Shown: positions 27,050-36,906 of the stretch, piece by piece
Layout of the letters: each line of letters starts with the position of its first letter
Numbering within the stretch: position 1 is the stretch's first letter
DNA from: Clostridium tertium
GTDB lineage: Bacteria; Bacillota; Clostridia; Clostridiales; Clostridiaceae
Assembly (NCBI RefSeq): GCF_017873245.1
Contig: NZ_JAGGJY010000002.1
Span: forward strand, 248,001-312,000
Direction: 5' to 3'
Length of the DNA stretch: 64,000 nucleotides
Notes under the pieces: generated by a model
Databases searched by the model: none
Told to the model about the DNA's origin: nothing
The model's input: the letters and a program-made list of their open reading frames with translations, nothing else
Made by a program: the position numbers and the translations under genes

Positions 27050-29242
27050 ATGGCTATTATTTTTGATTCAAAAAATAGAATCTTTCATTTACAGGGAAAA
27101 AACACAAGCTATATAATTCAAATTATAAGGGATGGATATTTAGCTCATTTATACTGGGGAGCTAAAATAAAACATTATAATGGAAGTAATCCAATTGCTT
27201 TTATAGATAGAGGTTTTTCACCTAATCCAGACCCTTTAGATAGAACATTTTCACTTGATACTATCCCATGCGAATATCCTGCATATGGAAATGGTGATTT
27301 TAGAATTCCAGCATATCAACTTCAACTTGAAAATGGCTCTACCGTTACTGATTTACGTTACAAATCTCATAAAATTTATAGTGGCAAACCAACTTTAGAA
27401 GGATTACCTTGTACATATACTTTAGATATTAATGATGCTGAAACCTTAGAGATCACTTTAGAAGATACATTAATTGGTTTAAGGGCTACTTTAATATACA
27501 CCGTATTTAATAATTTTAATGTAATTTCTCGTTCTGTTCGTTTCTACAATAACGGAAATGAAGATTTAAAACTTCTTAGGGCTCTAAGTGCTAGTGTTGA
27601 CTTCCGTGATAATGAATTTGAAATTATTACATTATATGGTTCACACACAAATGAAAAAAATATTGCAAGAAGACCTATAGTTTCAGGGATTCAAATGGTA
27701 GATAGCTGTCGTGGTGCCAGTAGCCCTCAACAAGCTCCATTTTTAGCTTTAGTTAGAAAAAATACCACTGAAGATACTGGAGAAGTTTATTCTTTCAACT
27801 TAGTCTATTCAGGTAATTTTACAGCTCAAACTCAACTAGATCCTTATGGTAATACTAGAGTAAATATTGGTATAAATCCATTTGATTTTAGTTGGCTTTT
27901 AGAACCTAATGAGTCATTTCAAACACCTGAAGTAATTATGACTTATTCATCTAACGGTTTAGGAGAGATGTCAAAAACATATCATGATTTATATACTACT
28001 CGTTTATGTCGTGGTAAGTTTAAGAATAAAGTACGCCCAATACTTATTAATAATTGGGAAGCAACTTATTTTGATTTTAATGCAGAAAAAATCAAGAAAA
28101 TTATAAAGGCAGGTAAAGAACTTGGAATGGAGCTGTTTGTTTTAGATGATGGGTGGTTTGGAAAGAGAAACAACGACTTATCTTCTCTTGGAGATTGGAT
28201 TGTTGATAAAGTTAAACTTCCTAATGGATTGGAAGAATTAGTAGATTATACTGCTAGTTTAGGAATGGAGTTTGGATTATGGTTCGAACCTGAAATGATT
28301 TCTGAAAACAGTGATTTATTTAGATCTAATCCTGACTGGTGCCTTCATGTTCCTAACAGAAAACCTACTGTCGGAAGAAACCAATTAGTTTTAGACTTAT
28401 CCAGAAAAGAAGTATGTGATTATTTGATAGATTCTTTATCATCTATACTTTCAAATAATAAAATTACTTATGTTAAATGGGATATGAACCGCCATATGAC
28501 TGATATTGGTTCTTCAGCTTTACCATCTGAAAGACAACGTGAAACTACTCACCGATATATGTTAGGACTCTATTATATATTAGAAACTCTTACTTCTAAG
28601 TTCCCTAATATTCTTTTTGAGAGTTGCTCTAGTGGTGGTGGCCGTTTTGATGCAGGAATGCTTTACTACATGCCTCAAACTTGGACTAGTGATAATACTG
28701 ATGCTATATGTAGATTGAAAATACAGTATGGAACAAGTTTAGTTTATCCTCCAATAACAATGGGTTCACACGTATCAACATCACCTAATCATCAAGTAGG
28801 TAGAATAACACCTCTTGAAACTAGAGGGCATGTAGCTATGTCTGGTAACTTTGGATATGAATTAGATTTAACCTCTCTTTCTTATGAAGAAAAAGAACTT
28901 ATAAAGGAACAAATTTCTGTTTATAAAGAAATACGTAATATAATACAATTTGGCACTTTCCACAGAGTACTTTCCCCATTCGATCTTAATGAAGCTGCTT
29001 GGAATTTTGTATCTAAAACCCAAGAAGAATTTGTAGCATTCTACTTTAAGATATTATCAGAACCTGGTACCTCAATTAGAATAATAAAATTCAAAGGTCT
29101 AAATGCAGATTTCTTATATAAGAACCTTGAAACTTCAGAAATTTTTGCTGGAGATGAACTTATGAATGTAGGTATAACTATTCCTAGAGTAAAAAAAGAT
29201 TTTATTAGTAAGATGTGGAGATTTAAAGTTATTAAGCCTTAA
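27050..29242 (+). CDS. Alpha-galactosidase (GH36)
   Basis: 730 residues, the usual length of bacterial GH36 enzymes such as AgaA. After an N-terminal beta-supersandwich, the barrel has FVLDDGWFGKRN, YVKWDMNRHMTD (nucleophile Asp) and SCSSGGGRFDAGMLYY plus TWTSDNTDA (acid/base Asp). Cytoplasmic: no signal peptide. AAAGGAG lies before the ATG. It cleaves terminal alpha-1,6-galactose from raffinose or melibiose. With the adjacent scr genes this gives a complete route for raffinose-type sugars, although no raffinose transporter is seen here. Confidence 0.94.
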   Translation: MAIIFDSKNRIFHLQGKNTSYIIQIIRDGYLAHLYWGAKIKHYNGSNPIAFIDRGFSPNPDPLDRTFSLDTIPCEYPAYGNGDFRIPAYQLQLENGSTVTDLRYKSHKIYSGKPTLEGLPCTYTLDINDAETLEITLEDTLIGLRATLIYTVFNNFNVISRSVRFYNNGNEDLKLLRALSASVDFRDNEFEIITLYGSHTNEKNIARRPIVSGIQMVDSCRGASSPQQAPFLALVRKNTTEDTGEVYSFNLVYSGNFTAQTQLDPYGNTRVNIGINPFDFSWLLEPNESFQTPEVIMTYSSNGLGEMSKTYHDLYTTRLCRGKFKNKVRPILINNWEATYFDFNAEKIKKIIKAGKELGMELFVLDDGWFGKRNNDLSSLGDWIVDKVKLPNGLEELVDYTASLGMEFGLWFEPEMISENSDLFRSNPDWCLHVPNRKPTVGRNQLVLDLSRKEVCDYLIDSLSSILSNNKITYVKWDMNRHMTDIGSSALPSERQRETTHRYMLGLYYILETLTSKFPNILFESCSSGGGRFDAGMLYYMPQTWTSDNTDAICRLKIQYGTSLVYPPITMGSHVSTSPNHQVGRITPLETRGHVAMSGNFGYELDLTSLSYEEKELIKEQISVYKEIRNIIQFGTFHRVLSPFDLNEAAWNFVSKTQEEFVAFYFKILSEPGTSIRIIKFKGLNADFLYKNLETSEIFAGDELMNVGITIPRVKKDFISKMWRFKVIKP

Positions 29243-29324
29243 ATCTAATAAAGATTACTATTGTTCTAATGAAATTAATTGGCTATTGCACTAAAAATAG
29301 TTCAACCTATATTTTTTAATAAAT

Positions 29325-29360
29325 AACCCTCGACAACGTATTCCTGTATCGTCGAGGGTT
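29325..29360 (+). terminator. Terminator after alpha-galactosidase
   Basis: A 10-bp inverted repeat (AACCCTCGAC / GTCGAGGGTT) with a 16-nt loop, then TTAATGATTTTTTA. The left part and the preceding AATAAAT (29318-29337) are identical to the sequence next to ssrA at 43991-44010. Confidence 0.8.
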
Positions 29361-29381
29361 TTAATGATTTTTTATATAGTA

Positions 29382-29515
29382 ACTCCAACTTCTTCAAGTG
29401 CTTCCAGCTCCAAAAATAATGATATTAGCATAGCTAAAATAGAAAGTTTAGAAAAACAAATTCAGGAATTAACAAAAGAATTAAATGAAATTAAAACTTT
29501 ATTAAAACAAAAATA
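29382..29515 (+). pseudogene. Truncated 3' copy of the Asn-rich protein gene
   Basis: The frame reads TPTSSSASSSKNNDISIAKI, then the same coiled-coil C-terminus and stop as the gene at 17870-18415, but no start or N-terminal part is present. The sequence before 29382 is unrelated. The duplication continues through the terminator to about 29582. It is not expected to be translated. Confidence 0.85.
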
Positions 29516-29582
29516 AGAGGTAGTATCAATTCATTTTGGTACATCCTCTTATTGAAAAAAACATAGTTATTAAAAATTATTT
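29382..29582 (+). repeat. Right copy of ~200-bp duplicated segment
   Basis: Direct repeat of 18281-18480. From about 29430 to 29575 the copies differ by very few bases, so the duplication is recent or kept uniform by recombination. Distance between copies is about 11.1 kb. Confidence 0.9.
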
Positions 29583-29686
29583 TGTTTAAAAATACTCGAA
29601 TCTAAAATGATCTCTAAATTCCTTTTAAAAATATCTATTAAACCATTAAATAACTATTTATAATGCCATTTTCAACTATTAGTATT

Positions 29687-31369
29687 CTAATAGTGCAATT
29701 TGTTACATTCAATTGTATATAAAACATTTTTATTTGTAGTAGCTACTCTTGGTATCTTAATTTGATTTTTTGAAATTCCTTTCATAAGTAAAAATTCCTT
29801 TACCTTATTAAAAGTTCCCTCTTTAAGTATTATTACCTTTGGTCTAGCTAGTCCGCTTTTGCCCCTAAATCTCTTATATGCTAAATTACAACTTTTTAAC
29901 TCCTCATCTAAAGTGGTTTCAATATTTCTAACTAATTCTTTTGTAACCTTCCCCTTAATTTCAAAATAAAATTGATATCTTCCAGGTGTTCTTGAATTAT
30001 CAGCAACTGTTGTATAATCTATTAAATTAAGTTTAAGCTTATTTTTCGTATTATTAATTGCAGCTGTTAAATGCTCTTCAGTTGTTTTTTCTGATACCAT
30101 ATTTAACACTTGATTTCTTCTATATAAAAATTCTATTTCAGGTGAATTGTTATAAAAACCTATAACTTTAATAACATCACCTAACTTATATCTATAAAGT
30201 CCTGTATAAGTAGTAATAACTAATTCATAGCTTTTTCCTATTTCTAATTCATCAGCACAAAATGTCATTGGGTTATTTTTATTTAATTCTTCTGATGGAA
30301 TAAACTCATAAAAAACTGTATCTGGTATTATTACATATCTTATACTTTTAACATATGGATTCATACCTATGATACCTTCTGATGCTGCATAACAAGGTGA
30401 ATGTATTGGAATTGATCCTGAATAATAATTAACCATCTCATCATAAATTGTAAAATTAGCTCCTGTAACTGCTGCTATATATTGTAGTTCTGGCCAAACT
30501 CTCCTGCAAATTCCCTTAAAACCCTTTTTAAATTCTGATTCTAATTCATCTGCCCTGCTAGCATTTGGAGATAAATATTTATTTAATGCTTTTCTAGTTT
30601 CTTCATCAATATTTAATGCTTTGCTTACTCTCCCTTTACGAATATCTTTTACTAACATATCAGAATTTTTCTCCATAACCCTTAGTAAATCTAATATGTT
30701 TGAAATAAAAATACCAGATATATATAATAGCTTCTTCTCTATTAATCCAAAAAGTACATGTAAATAAAGTGATACTTCCTTATCTTTAATTTTCATCACT
30801 TCATAAGGTGAAGTATATAAATATGGTAAAAAACTTTTCATGCCATTGATCCCGCCTGAAGTAGCTGAACAAATGGGTATTCCTCCATCAGTATAAGTAT
30901 TCATTACTACATCTGCAATCATTAATCCCCTACCATAATTCCAATTTTCTTTAAAATTATTATAAGAAAATCTAGTCATCAATAATGCCATATATTTTGC
31001 AGCTTTCATTCTGCTAGACTTTGTTACTGGAATTAATTTTTGTTTACCTGTAGTTCCTGAAGTATTTCCAAAATACTCAACATTCTGTGTTGTTAATATA
31101 TTTTTTTCACCATTAGCCATACGTTCAATATAATTATCATAATACGAATAGTCAGTTAAGGGGACTTTTTTCTTAAAATCACTTACAGAAAGTATATTTT
31201 TAAATTCAAATTTGTCCCCTATTTCACTCCTAGCATTTTTTGATAAGATATCAAACAACAAGTCATTATTAACTTTCTTAAAGTTTTTAGTTTCTTTATT
31301 AAAATTTCTTTCGACGACTCCTCCACAACCAATAATTGTCCTATAAAGTACCTTACTTATTATGGACAT
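29687..31369 (-). CDS. GH3 (auxin-responsive promoter) superfamily acyl-adenylating enzyme
   Basis: 560 residues. EYFGNTSGTTGKQKLIPVTKS is the ATP-binding motif of GH3 acyl-adenylases, ITTYTGLYRYKLGDVIKVIGFY is the second nucleotide-binding motif, and the C-terminal RYQFYFEIKGK and LARPKVIILKEGTF complete the fold. Plant members conjugate amino acids to carboxylic acids; bacterial homologues are poorly known. I start it at the ATG at 31369 with AGGATG 9 bp upstream, although an ATG at 31405 remains possible. It is a single gene; the substrate is unknown. Confidence 0.85.
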   Translation of the reverse strand: MSIISKVLYRTIIGCGGVVERNFNKETKNFKKVNNDLLFDILSKNARSEIGDKFEFKNILSVSDFKKKVPLTDYSYYDNYIERMANGEKNILTTQNVEYFGNTSGTTGKQKLIPVTKSSRMKAAKYMALLMTRFSYNNFKENWNYGRGLMIADVVMNTYTDGGIPICSATSGGINGMKSFLPYLYTSPYEVMKIKDKEVSLYLHVLFGLIEKKLLYISGIFISNILDLLRVMEKNSDMLVKDIRKGRVSKALNIDEETRKALNKYLSPNASRADELESEFKKGFKGICRRVWPELQYIAAVTGANFTIYDEMVNYYSGSIPIHSPCYAASEGIIGMNPYVKSIRYVIIPDTVFYEFIPSEELNKNNPMTFCADELEIGKSYELVITTYTGLYRYKLGDVIKVIGFYNNSPEIEFLYRRNQVLNMVSEKTTEEHLTAAINNTKNKLKLNLIDYTTVADNSRTPGRYQFYFEIKGKVTKELVRNIETTLDEELKSCNLAYKRFRGKSGLARPKVIILKEGTFNKVKEFLLMKGISKNQIKIPRVATTNKNVLYTIECNKLHY

Positions 31370-31808
31370 ATTTGTACACATCCTATGATAGTTTTTCATA
31401 AGCATTATATGAAATTTATTTTAGAATGTTAATAATTTGCTTATACCACTATTTGTTTAATAAATATAATTTTATCCTTGAAAATCTTTATCTAAAGGGC
31501 TAAAAAAGATTATTAAGTTACTATAAGGTTAGTCAATAATATCCATTTACTATTTTCATTAAGTTTTTTAATAATCTTTTTGACAATTTTTCTTATACAA
31601 ACTTAATTCCTTTCCAACAATACTAATTACATATATTTTAATTAATCATATTACTAATTTACTAATAAATAAAAATCCACGACATTTCTGTCATTGATTT
31701 CGCCTGTGGAAACAAAACATATCTATTATTACAGTAGCACCTGCTACCTTTTTATTAATTCTTAACTACAGTACCATTCTCCATTTTATTTTTTCTAATC
31801 TATTTTAA
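31370..31808. other. Non-coding interval between GH3 gene and glycosyltransferase operon
   Basis: No gene is visible. It holds a 14-bp inverted repeat (AAAAAGATTATTAA at 31503-31516, its complement at 31568-31581) around a 51-nt loop, and a weaker CCAC/GTGG hairpin at 31679-31716 that may end the glycosyltransferase operon. The GH3 promoter must lie here. Confidence 0.5.
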
Positions 31809-32747
31809 TTATATCTTATAGTTATGCAAATTCACAATATTAGCTTTATCAACAAATCCTGCATTAAACCATGGAAACTCTTTAGTTACATTTTCTATTG
31901 ATTGTGAAAGCCATCTAACATAAGGATCATATATATTTTTTATTAAATTTTCATCCTCTATATGATAATAAGGGCATAAATCAAATTCTCTTGATCCCAA
32001 TAACAGTACACCAGAAAAATGGTAAAATAATAGAGGTGAATCATCTACATAAACAACATTATTCTTTTTTGAAACTTTATAACTTTTTATATTCCACAAT
32101 GCAACATTTGCTCCAATAGAGTTTATTATATGCACATTTTTAAATATACTAGGCCAATCTTCTACATACCTTTGGTCTCCAAAAGTTTTATTAGCTACAT
32201 CATATTCAACTGTACATTTCTTTAAGCACCTATCTCCCCAAAGCCTAAGTGCAGCTTTTGCTTCATCATTATTTTTAAATCCTACAAATCCTGTATTATA
32301 TAATCCACTTAATTCATAATACATCTTAAACTCTTCTGAGTTTCTATGATCTATTAGAAAAATTGATGCATCAGGATTCTCATTAAAAATATAATCTAAG
32401 TCAGAAAAAAAGAATAAATCTGCATCTACATGTGCATAATATTTCGCATTGTCATATTTATTAATTACATAATATAAAAATATAGGTTTTAGTGTCCAAC
32501 AATATTCATGAAATATTCTATTAGACTTAGCCATTTCTAAATCATAATTATTTTCCTCTATATCCTTTAATTGTACTAAAACAATATTTTTAAATCCTAT
32601 TTTATTTAGTATATGGTAAACGGAATCATTCATACATAAAATAAATAACTTAAAATCACTACAACAGTTTTCTAAAGAAACATACATTGGTATTAATTTA
32701 AATAAATTTGATTCCGATAAAATCATTGATAAATGATATTTACTCAT
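31809..32747 (-). CDS. Putative GT-A glycosyltransferase, paralogue of 33998-34918
   Basis: 312 residues. NRIFHEYCWTLKPIF, the metal-binding-like DAD in AHVDADLFFFSD, GLYNTGFVGF, FGDQRYVEDWPSIF and LLFYHFSG match, in order, the second glycosyltransferase two genes upstream. This is the pattern of GT8-like nucleotide-sugar transferases. No membrane segment is seen. Good ribosome site (GAGGAGGG). Last gene of the CDP-glucose/glycosyltransferase operon. Confidence 0.75.
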   Translation of the reverse strand: MSKYHLSMILSESNLFKLIPMYVSLENCCSDFKLFILCMNDSVYHILNKIGFKNIVLVQLKDIEENNYDLEMAKSNRIFHEYCWTLKPIFLYYVINKYDNAKYYAHVDADLFFFSDLDYIFNENPDASIFLIDHRNSEEFKMYYELSGLYNTGFVGFKNNDEAKAALRLWGDRCLKKCTVEYDVANKTFGDQRYVEDWPSIFKNVHIINSIGANVALWNIKSYKVSKKNNVVYVDDSPLLFYHFSGVLLLGSREFDLCPYYHIEDENLIKNIYDPYVRWLSQSIENVTKEFPWFNAGFVDKANIVNLHNYKI

Positions 32748-32779
32748 ACCTACCCTCCTCTTCAGTATATTTTTAGAAT

Positions 32780-33958
32780 TTAATAATAAACATTATAAAC
32801 GTCTCTTATTAAAGCTAACATGGCTTCTGTAAAGTGTTTAATTCCAAATTTATCTCTTAAAATTTTAACTTCCATAATTAATTTGTTTACATCAGTATCT
32901 ATAGTTGAAATAACTTTATTTATACTTATAAAATCCTCTCTAACGTAGCGACGTCTACATGTCTGAAGTAATTCTAAAAATATATCTAAAAGAGGTTTGA
33001 AATAGCTTACAGATATCATATTGTTTATATCTTTAGTTAATTCATTAAAATCATAATCATTAATTGATGTTATACCAGAGGTACAAACTAATATCACATC
33101 TAAAAAATAATTATTATTGTATTTTTCACATATATAATTTATATTTTCACGTGTTTCAGGTATATTAATATTGGTAGGGTGTTCTTGATGAACATTTAAT
33201 ATATTTTTATCAAATATAAATTTGCTCCCAGATTTATATAGCCTTATTCCTAAATCATAATCTTCAAATCCATATCCAACTATACTTTCATCAAACATTC
33301 CCACTTCTATTACTCTGTTTCTTTCTGCAGAAGCATTATTAGTTATAAAAAATCTCCATGGCAGACGATAATCTTTTAATTCTTCATTATGATTTTTTAA
33401 TATATTTTTTAGCCCTCTCATAAATTCTGCATCTAAGTCAAAAGACTTATTTATATAACTTCCATCAATTATTGATTCAACATCTATTAATGGAGACTTA
33501 TCTACCATATTAAGCTTTTCATCTTGTTTAGGCACAGTTTGATCTAAATAATTTTCAATGCTTGAAGCTAATTCTTTATAATAAAAAGTAAAAATTCTTT
33601 TCCATGGAACTCCACATACAACTATATCTTTTTCTTCATGATGTTTTAAATGCCTAGTTATAAAATCTTTACTAGCTATCATGTCACTATCATGAAATAT
33701 TAAAATATCACCAACTGCTCTTTTTATGCCTTCATTTCTTCCACGAGCAATTCCTCTATTTTTTTCAAGTCTCACAAATTTAAAAGCAAATTTAGCATTA
33801 AAATTTTCTAACATTTCTAGAGTATTATCGATAGATCCATTATCAACTACAATAACTTCAAAAATATTGAAGTCACAATCTTGATTATTTAAGGATATAA
33901 GATTGTAGTATAATCGCTCTTTAGAATTATATGATGGTATTATAACACTTGCTTTCAT
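32780..33958 (-). CDS. Family 2 glycosyltransferase
   Basis: 392 residues. The N-terminus KASVIIPSYNSKERLYYNLISL and VVDNGSIDNTLEML are GT2 nucleotide-binding motifs. ILIFHDSDMIASKDF holds the DXD metal site and FDESIVGYGFEDYDLGIRL the ED catalytic base motif. I start it at ATG 33958, 8 bp after GGAGGGA. It probably adds a sugar to a cell-surface glycan together with its two neighbours. Confidence 0.88.
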   Translation of the reverse strand: MKASVIIPSYNSKERLYYNLISLNNQDCDFNIFEVIVVDNGSIDNTLEMLENFNAKFAFKFVRLEKNRGIARGRNEGIKRAVGDILIFHDSDMIASKDFITRHLKHHEEKDIVVCGVPWKRIFTFYYKELASSIENYLDQTVPKQDEKLNMVDKSPLIDVESIIDGSYINKSFDLDAEFMRGLKNILKNHNEELKDYRLPWRFFITNNASAERNRVIEVGMFDESIVGYGFEDYDLGIRLYKSGSKFIFDKNILNVHQEHPTNINIPETRENINYICEKYNNNYFLDVILVCTSGITSINDYDFNELTKDINNMISVSYFKPLLDIFLELLQTCRRRYVREDFISINKVISTIDTDVNKLIMEVKILRDKFGIKHFTEAMLALIRDVYNVYY

Positions 33959-33997
33959 ATATTTTTCTTCCCTCCTTACTCTTAACAAATTTCTTTT

Positions 33998-34918
33998 TTA
34001 ATTATCATCAATAGCAGCTACTGTAATATATTCCTTAAAATTTGGATCTATCTTTTCAACATCATCAATAATTTTTCCAAGTGATCTTTTGTATATTTGG
34101 TAAATAAATGGTATATTCACTCTATCTTCTTCATGCACCTGCCTAATATCATATTTACTAATTATTCTAAATCCACTAAAGTGATAAAATATTAATTTGT
34201 TATTATTAACCATTACATTATCATTTGAAACTGTAAACTTATATTTCAAATAATTCCAATGCCCTATATTTATTCCTTGAGTTGTTATTTCGTAAACATT
34301 ATTAAATAGGAATGGCATGTCATCAAGATATTTTTGATCTCCAAATTTATTATCTTCAGGATTTGAAGTACAACTATCTACACACATTTTATCCCACCAA
34401 TTAACACACTGTAATCCGTTAATATCTTTTTTAAAGCTAATAAACCCTGAGTTAAAATTTCCAGTGAGAGTTTGCATAGTATTATTAAATTCTTTCGAAT
34501 ACATAGGCAAAAATATTTCTCCACTAGATAGTAAAACGGAAGCATCTGGTTGATTTTCAAATATTACATTAGGATTTTGATAAAAGAATAAATCTGAATC
34601 TATATAAGTTACTCTATTAATTGAATCATCTAAAGTAAATATATGCTTTATAAATCCAGGCTTTAATGTCCAACAATATTGGTTTAATTTTCTCGAAGCC
34701 TTAATTTCTAACAAATCTTCTCTATTTAATTCAGCAATTGTTACTAACACTATTTTATCTAAATTTATTTCTTTAAGAAATTCATAGCATTTTTCATCTA
34801 CACAAAGGATATATACTTTAAAGTTTTCCATATTTTTATATAAAGATAAACAACATGCAATTGCCTGAATTAATCTAGTTCTTGATACAACCATACAAAA
34901 AACACTATTTTGCATCAT
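33998..34918 (-). CDS. Putative GT-A glycosyltransferase, paralogue of 31809-32747
   Basis: 306 residues. ASRKLNQYCWTLKPGF, YIDSDLFFYQNP (DXD-like), NFNSGFISFKKD, FGDQKYLDDMPFLF and LIFYHFSGF are shared with the downstream paralogue. The ATG follows the rfbG stop codon directly, with AAGGAG 7 bp upstream, so translation is coupled. Confidence 0.75.
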   Translation of the reverse strand: MMQNSVFCMVVSRTRLIQAIACCLSLYKNMENFKVYILCVDEKCYEFLKEINLDKIVLVTIAELNREDLLEIKASRKLNQYCWTLKPGFIKHIFTLDDSINRVTYIDSDLFFYQNPNVIFENQPDASVLLSSGEIFLPMYSKEFNNTMQTLTGNFNSGFISFKKDINGLQCVNWWDKMCVDSCTSNPEDNKFGDQKYLDDMPFLFNNVYEITTQGINIGHWNYLKYKFTVSNDNVMVNNNKLIFYHFSGFRIISKYDIRQVHEEDRVNIPFIYQIYKRSLGKIIDDVEKIDPNFKEYITVAAIDDN

Positions 34919-35899
34919 TTATATCTCCTTTTTAAGGAAATCCTTATACCACTCTATAGTTTTTCTTAGCCCCTCATCAATCGTATAATTTGGACTCCAT
35001 CCTAATACAGTTCTTGCTTTCTTTGCTGATAAATATTGATGTATTATTTCATTACTTCCTTGATTTAATATTATAGGCTTCATGCTACTTCCCATAATCT
35101 TCAATATTTTATTAACTAGCTCTAAAACTGTTAATTGTATTTCATTACTAAAATTAAAAGCTTGTCCCTCTAAATTAAGTTCAACAACCTTTTCAGCTAA
35201 ATTAATATATGCATCTACTGCATCCTCTATATAAAAATAATCACGAATGAAGCTTCCATCACTTCTTATTACTGGAGCTTCATTATTTAATATAGATTGA
35301 ATACTTTGTGGAATGATTCTATTAAAATTTAAATCTCCACCACCATAAAGATTTCCACATCTTGTAATACATACTGGCAATTTGTAAGTTTCATAATAAG
35401 TTTGAGCAATTAAATCTGCACAACTTTTTGAAACATCATAAGGGTGCTTTCCTTGAAGCGGCATATTTTCATCATATGGAAGTTTTTCTTGATCTCCATA
35501 AGCTTTATCACTAGATGCTACTATTACTTGTTTAATTAATGGACTTTTTCTTGCTGCCTCAAGTATATTCCAAGTTCCTTCTATATTAGATTTAAAAGTT
35601 CCAAGTGGGTTTCTATTTGCAACTCCAACAATGGCCTGAGCAGCTAAATGAAATACTGTATCTATTTCATATTCTCCAAGTGTCCTTTCTATTAATAAAT
35701 AATCTTCTAAGGCACCGTGTACAACATTAACCTTTTTATATTCTTCTCCAACATATATATTTGATTGTGGTATATAATCTCTTACTAAGATAGTTACATT
35801 AGCTCCATAGTTTACTAATTTTTTAACTAAATAACTTCCTAAAAATCCAGTGCCACCAGTTATAAAAACATTTTTATTATTCCAAAACGTACTTACCAT
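34919..35899 (-). CDS. rfbG: CDP-glucose 4,6-dehydratase-like SDR enzyme
   Basis: 326 residues. Rossmann NAD motif [29 protein letters not shown], and the catalytic YDVSKSCAD (Tyr and Lys) are those of extended short-chain dehydrogenases. The pairing with a glucose-1-phosphate cytidylyltransferase points to CDP-glucose dehydration to CDP-4-keto-6-deoxyglucose. ATG 35899 overlaps the end of rfbF by 7 bp with AAGGAG upstream. It is somewhat shorter than the usual RfbG. No downstream deoxysugar enzyme (RfbH or epimerase) is in the operon. Confidence 0.82.
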   Translation of the reverse strand: MVSTFWNNKNVFITGGTGFLGSYLVKKLVNYGANVTILVRDYIPQSNIYVGEEYKKVNVVHGALEDYLLIERTLGEYEIDTVFHLAAQAIVGVANRNPLGTFKSNIEGTWNILEAARKSPLIKQVIVASSDKAYGDQEKLPYDENMPLQGKHPYDVSKSCADLIAQTYYETYKLPVCITRCGNLYGGGDLNFNRIIPQSIQSILNNEAPVIRSDGSFIRDYFYIEDAVDAYINLAEKVVELNLEGQAFNFSNEIQLTVLELVNKILKIMGSSMKPIILNQGSNEIIHQYLSAKKARTVLGWSPNYTIDEGLRKTIEWYKDFLKKEI

Positions 35900-36657
35900 A
35901 TTTTCCACGCTCCTTTTCCTTCGTTCCAAATTTTATTTACATTATTTATATCATTTAAAGTGTCCATAGCAGTCCAAAATCCATTGTGAATATATACTGC
36001 TAATTGATTATCTTTAACTAATTTTTTTAATGGATTTTGTTCTAAAACACATGTTGCATCGTTTTCTAAATAGTCAAATATTTCTGGTTCAAAAACAAAA
36101 AATCCACCATTTATTATTCCATCAATATTCTTTTTCTCCTCAAAAGACTTAGCTAACCCATCTTCTACACTTAAAATTCCATATTGGCTTTTCTTATATA
36201 TGCCTGTAACTGTTGCTATTTTCCCCTGCTCTTTATGAAATTTTAATAATTCATCTATATTTATATCAGCTAGTCCATCTCCATAAGTTAACATAAATGT
36301 TTCATTTCCAATATACTTTTGAGCCTTTTTTAATCTTCCACCTGTCATAGTTTCAATACCTGTATCAATGAAGTTTATTCTCCATGGCTCTGGTTCAGAA
36401 TCTACATTAATATCTCCGCTTTTCATATCTAAAAGAAAACTTCTAGTCTTCCATGAATAATCTATAAAATATTCTTTTATTTTTTCCCCTTTATAGCCTA
36501 ACAAAAACATATAGTCATTAAATCCATAATGACTATATATTTTCATTATGTGCCATACTATAGGCATACCCCCAACCTCACATAAAGGTTTGGGAATATT
36601 CATTGTTAACTGACTCATTCTAATTCCTTTTCCTCCAGCAAGTATAACAACTTTCAT
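35893..36657 (-). CDS. rfbF: Glucose-1-phosphate cytidylyltransferase
   Basis: 254 residues, the normal length. [28 protein letters not shown] is the nucleotidyltransferase signature with the conserved Arg and Lys, followed by [17 protein letters not shown] and [14 protein letters not shown]. It makes CDP-glucose from CTP and glucose-1-phosphate, feeding rfbG, with which it overlaps. Confidence 0.92.
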   Translation of the reverse strand: MKVVILAGGKGIRMSQLTMNIPKPLCEVGGMPIVWHIMKIYSHYGFNDYMFLLGYKGEKIKEYFIDYSWKTRSFLLDMKSGDINVDSEPEPWRINFIDTGIETMTGGRLKKAQKYIGNETFMLTYGDGLADINIDELLKFHKEQGKIATVTGIYKKSQYGILSVEDGLAKSFEEKKNIDGIINGGFFVFEPEIFDYLENDATCVLEQNPLKKLVKDNQLAVYIHNGFWTAMDTLNDINNVNKIWNEGKGAWKIW

Positions 36658-36675
36658 CTTTTGCCCTCCATTATC

Positions 36676-36906
36676 TTAATTAGTTTTTTTATTTTTCAAA
36701 TCTAGTATTGAATCAAGATCTGAATATCCACAATTCTTGTATTCATCGTATAAAATTATAACTATCAAAGTAATTACACACCTATCATACATATTTGAAG
36801 TAACTATCTCATGACTTATATTTATAATACATTTATCTTTTATAAACTCATTAATTTCACATTCCAATTTTTTTGGACTTGCACCTTTTAATATCTTTAC
36901 TTTCAT
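36676..36906 (-). CDS. Small protein, Cse60-like
   Basis: 76 residues: MKVKILKGASPKKLECEINE and a hydrophobic strand VITLIVIILYDEY. The length and pattern recall the small Cse60-type proteins of spore formers, but the resemblance is weak. AGGATAGG precedes the ATG. It is the first gene of the CDP-glucose operon, 18 bp before rfbF, which suggests cotranscription. Function unknown. Confidence 0.55.
   Translation of the reverse strand: MKVKILKGASPKKLECEINEFIKDKCIINISHEIVTSNMYDRCVITLIVIILYDEYKNCGYSDLDSILDLKNKKTN

Noticed and set aside
36676..36906. Antitoxin of a toxin-antitoxin pair
   Set aside because: No toxin gene adjoins it and it is the first gene of a sugar-nucleotide operon; a small Cse60-like protein fits better.
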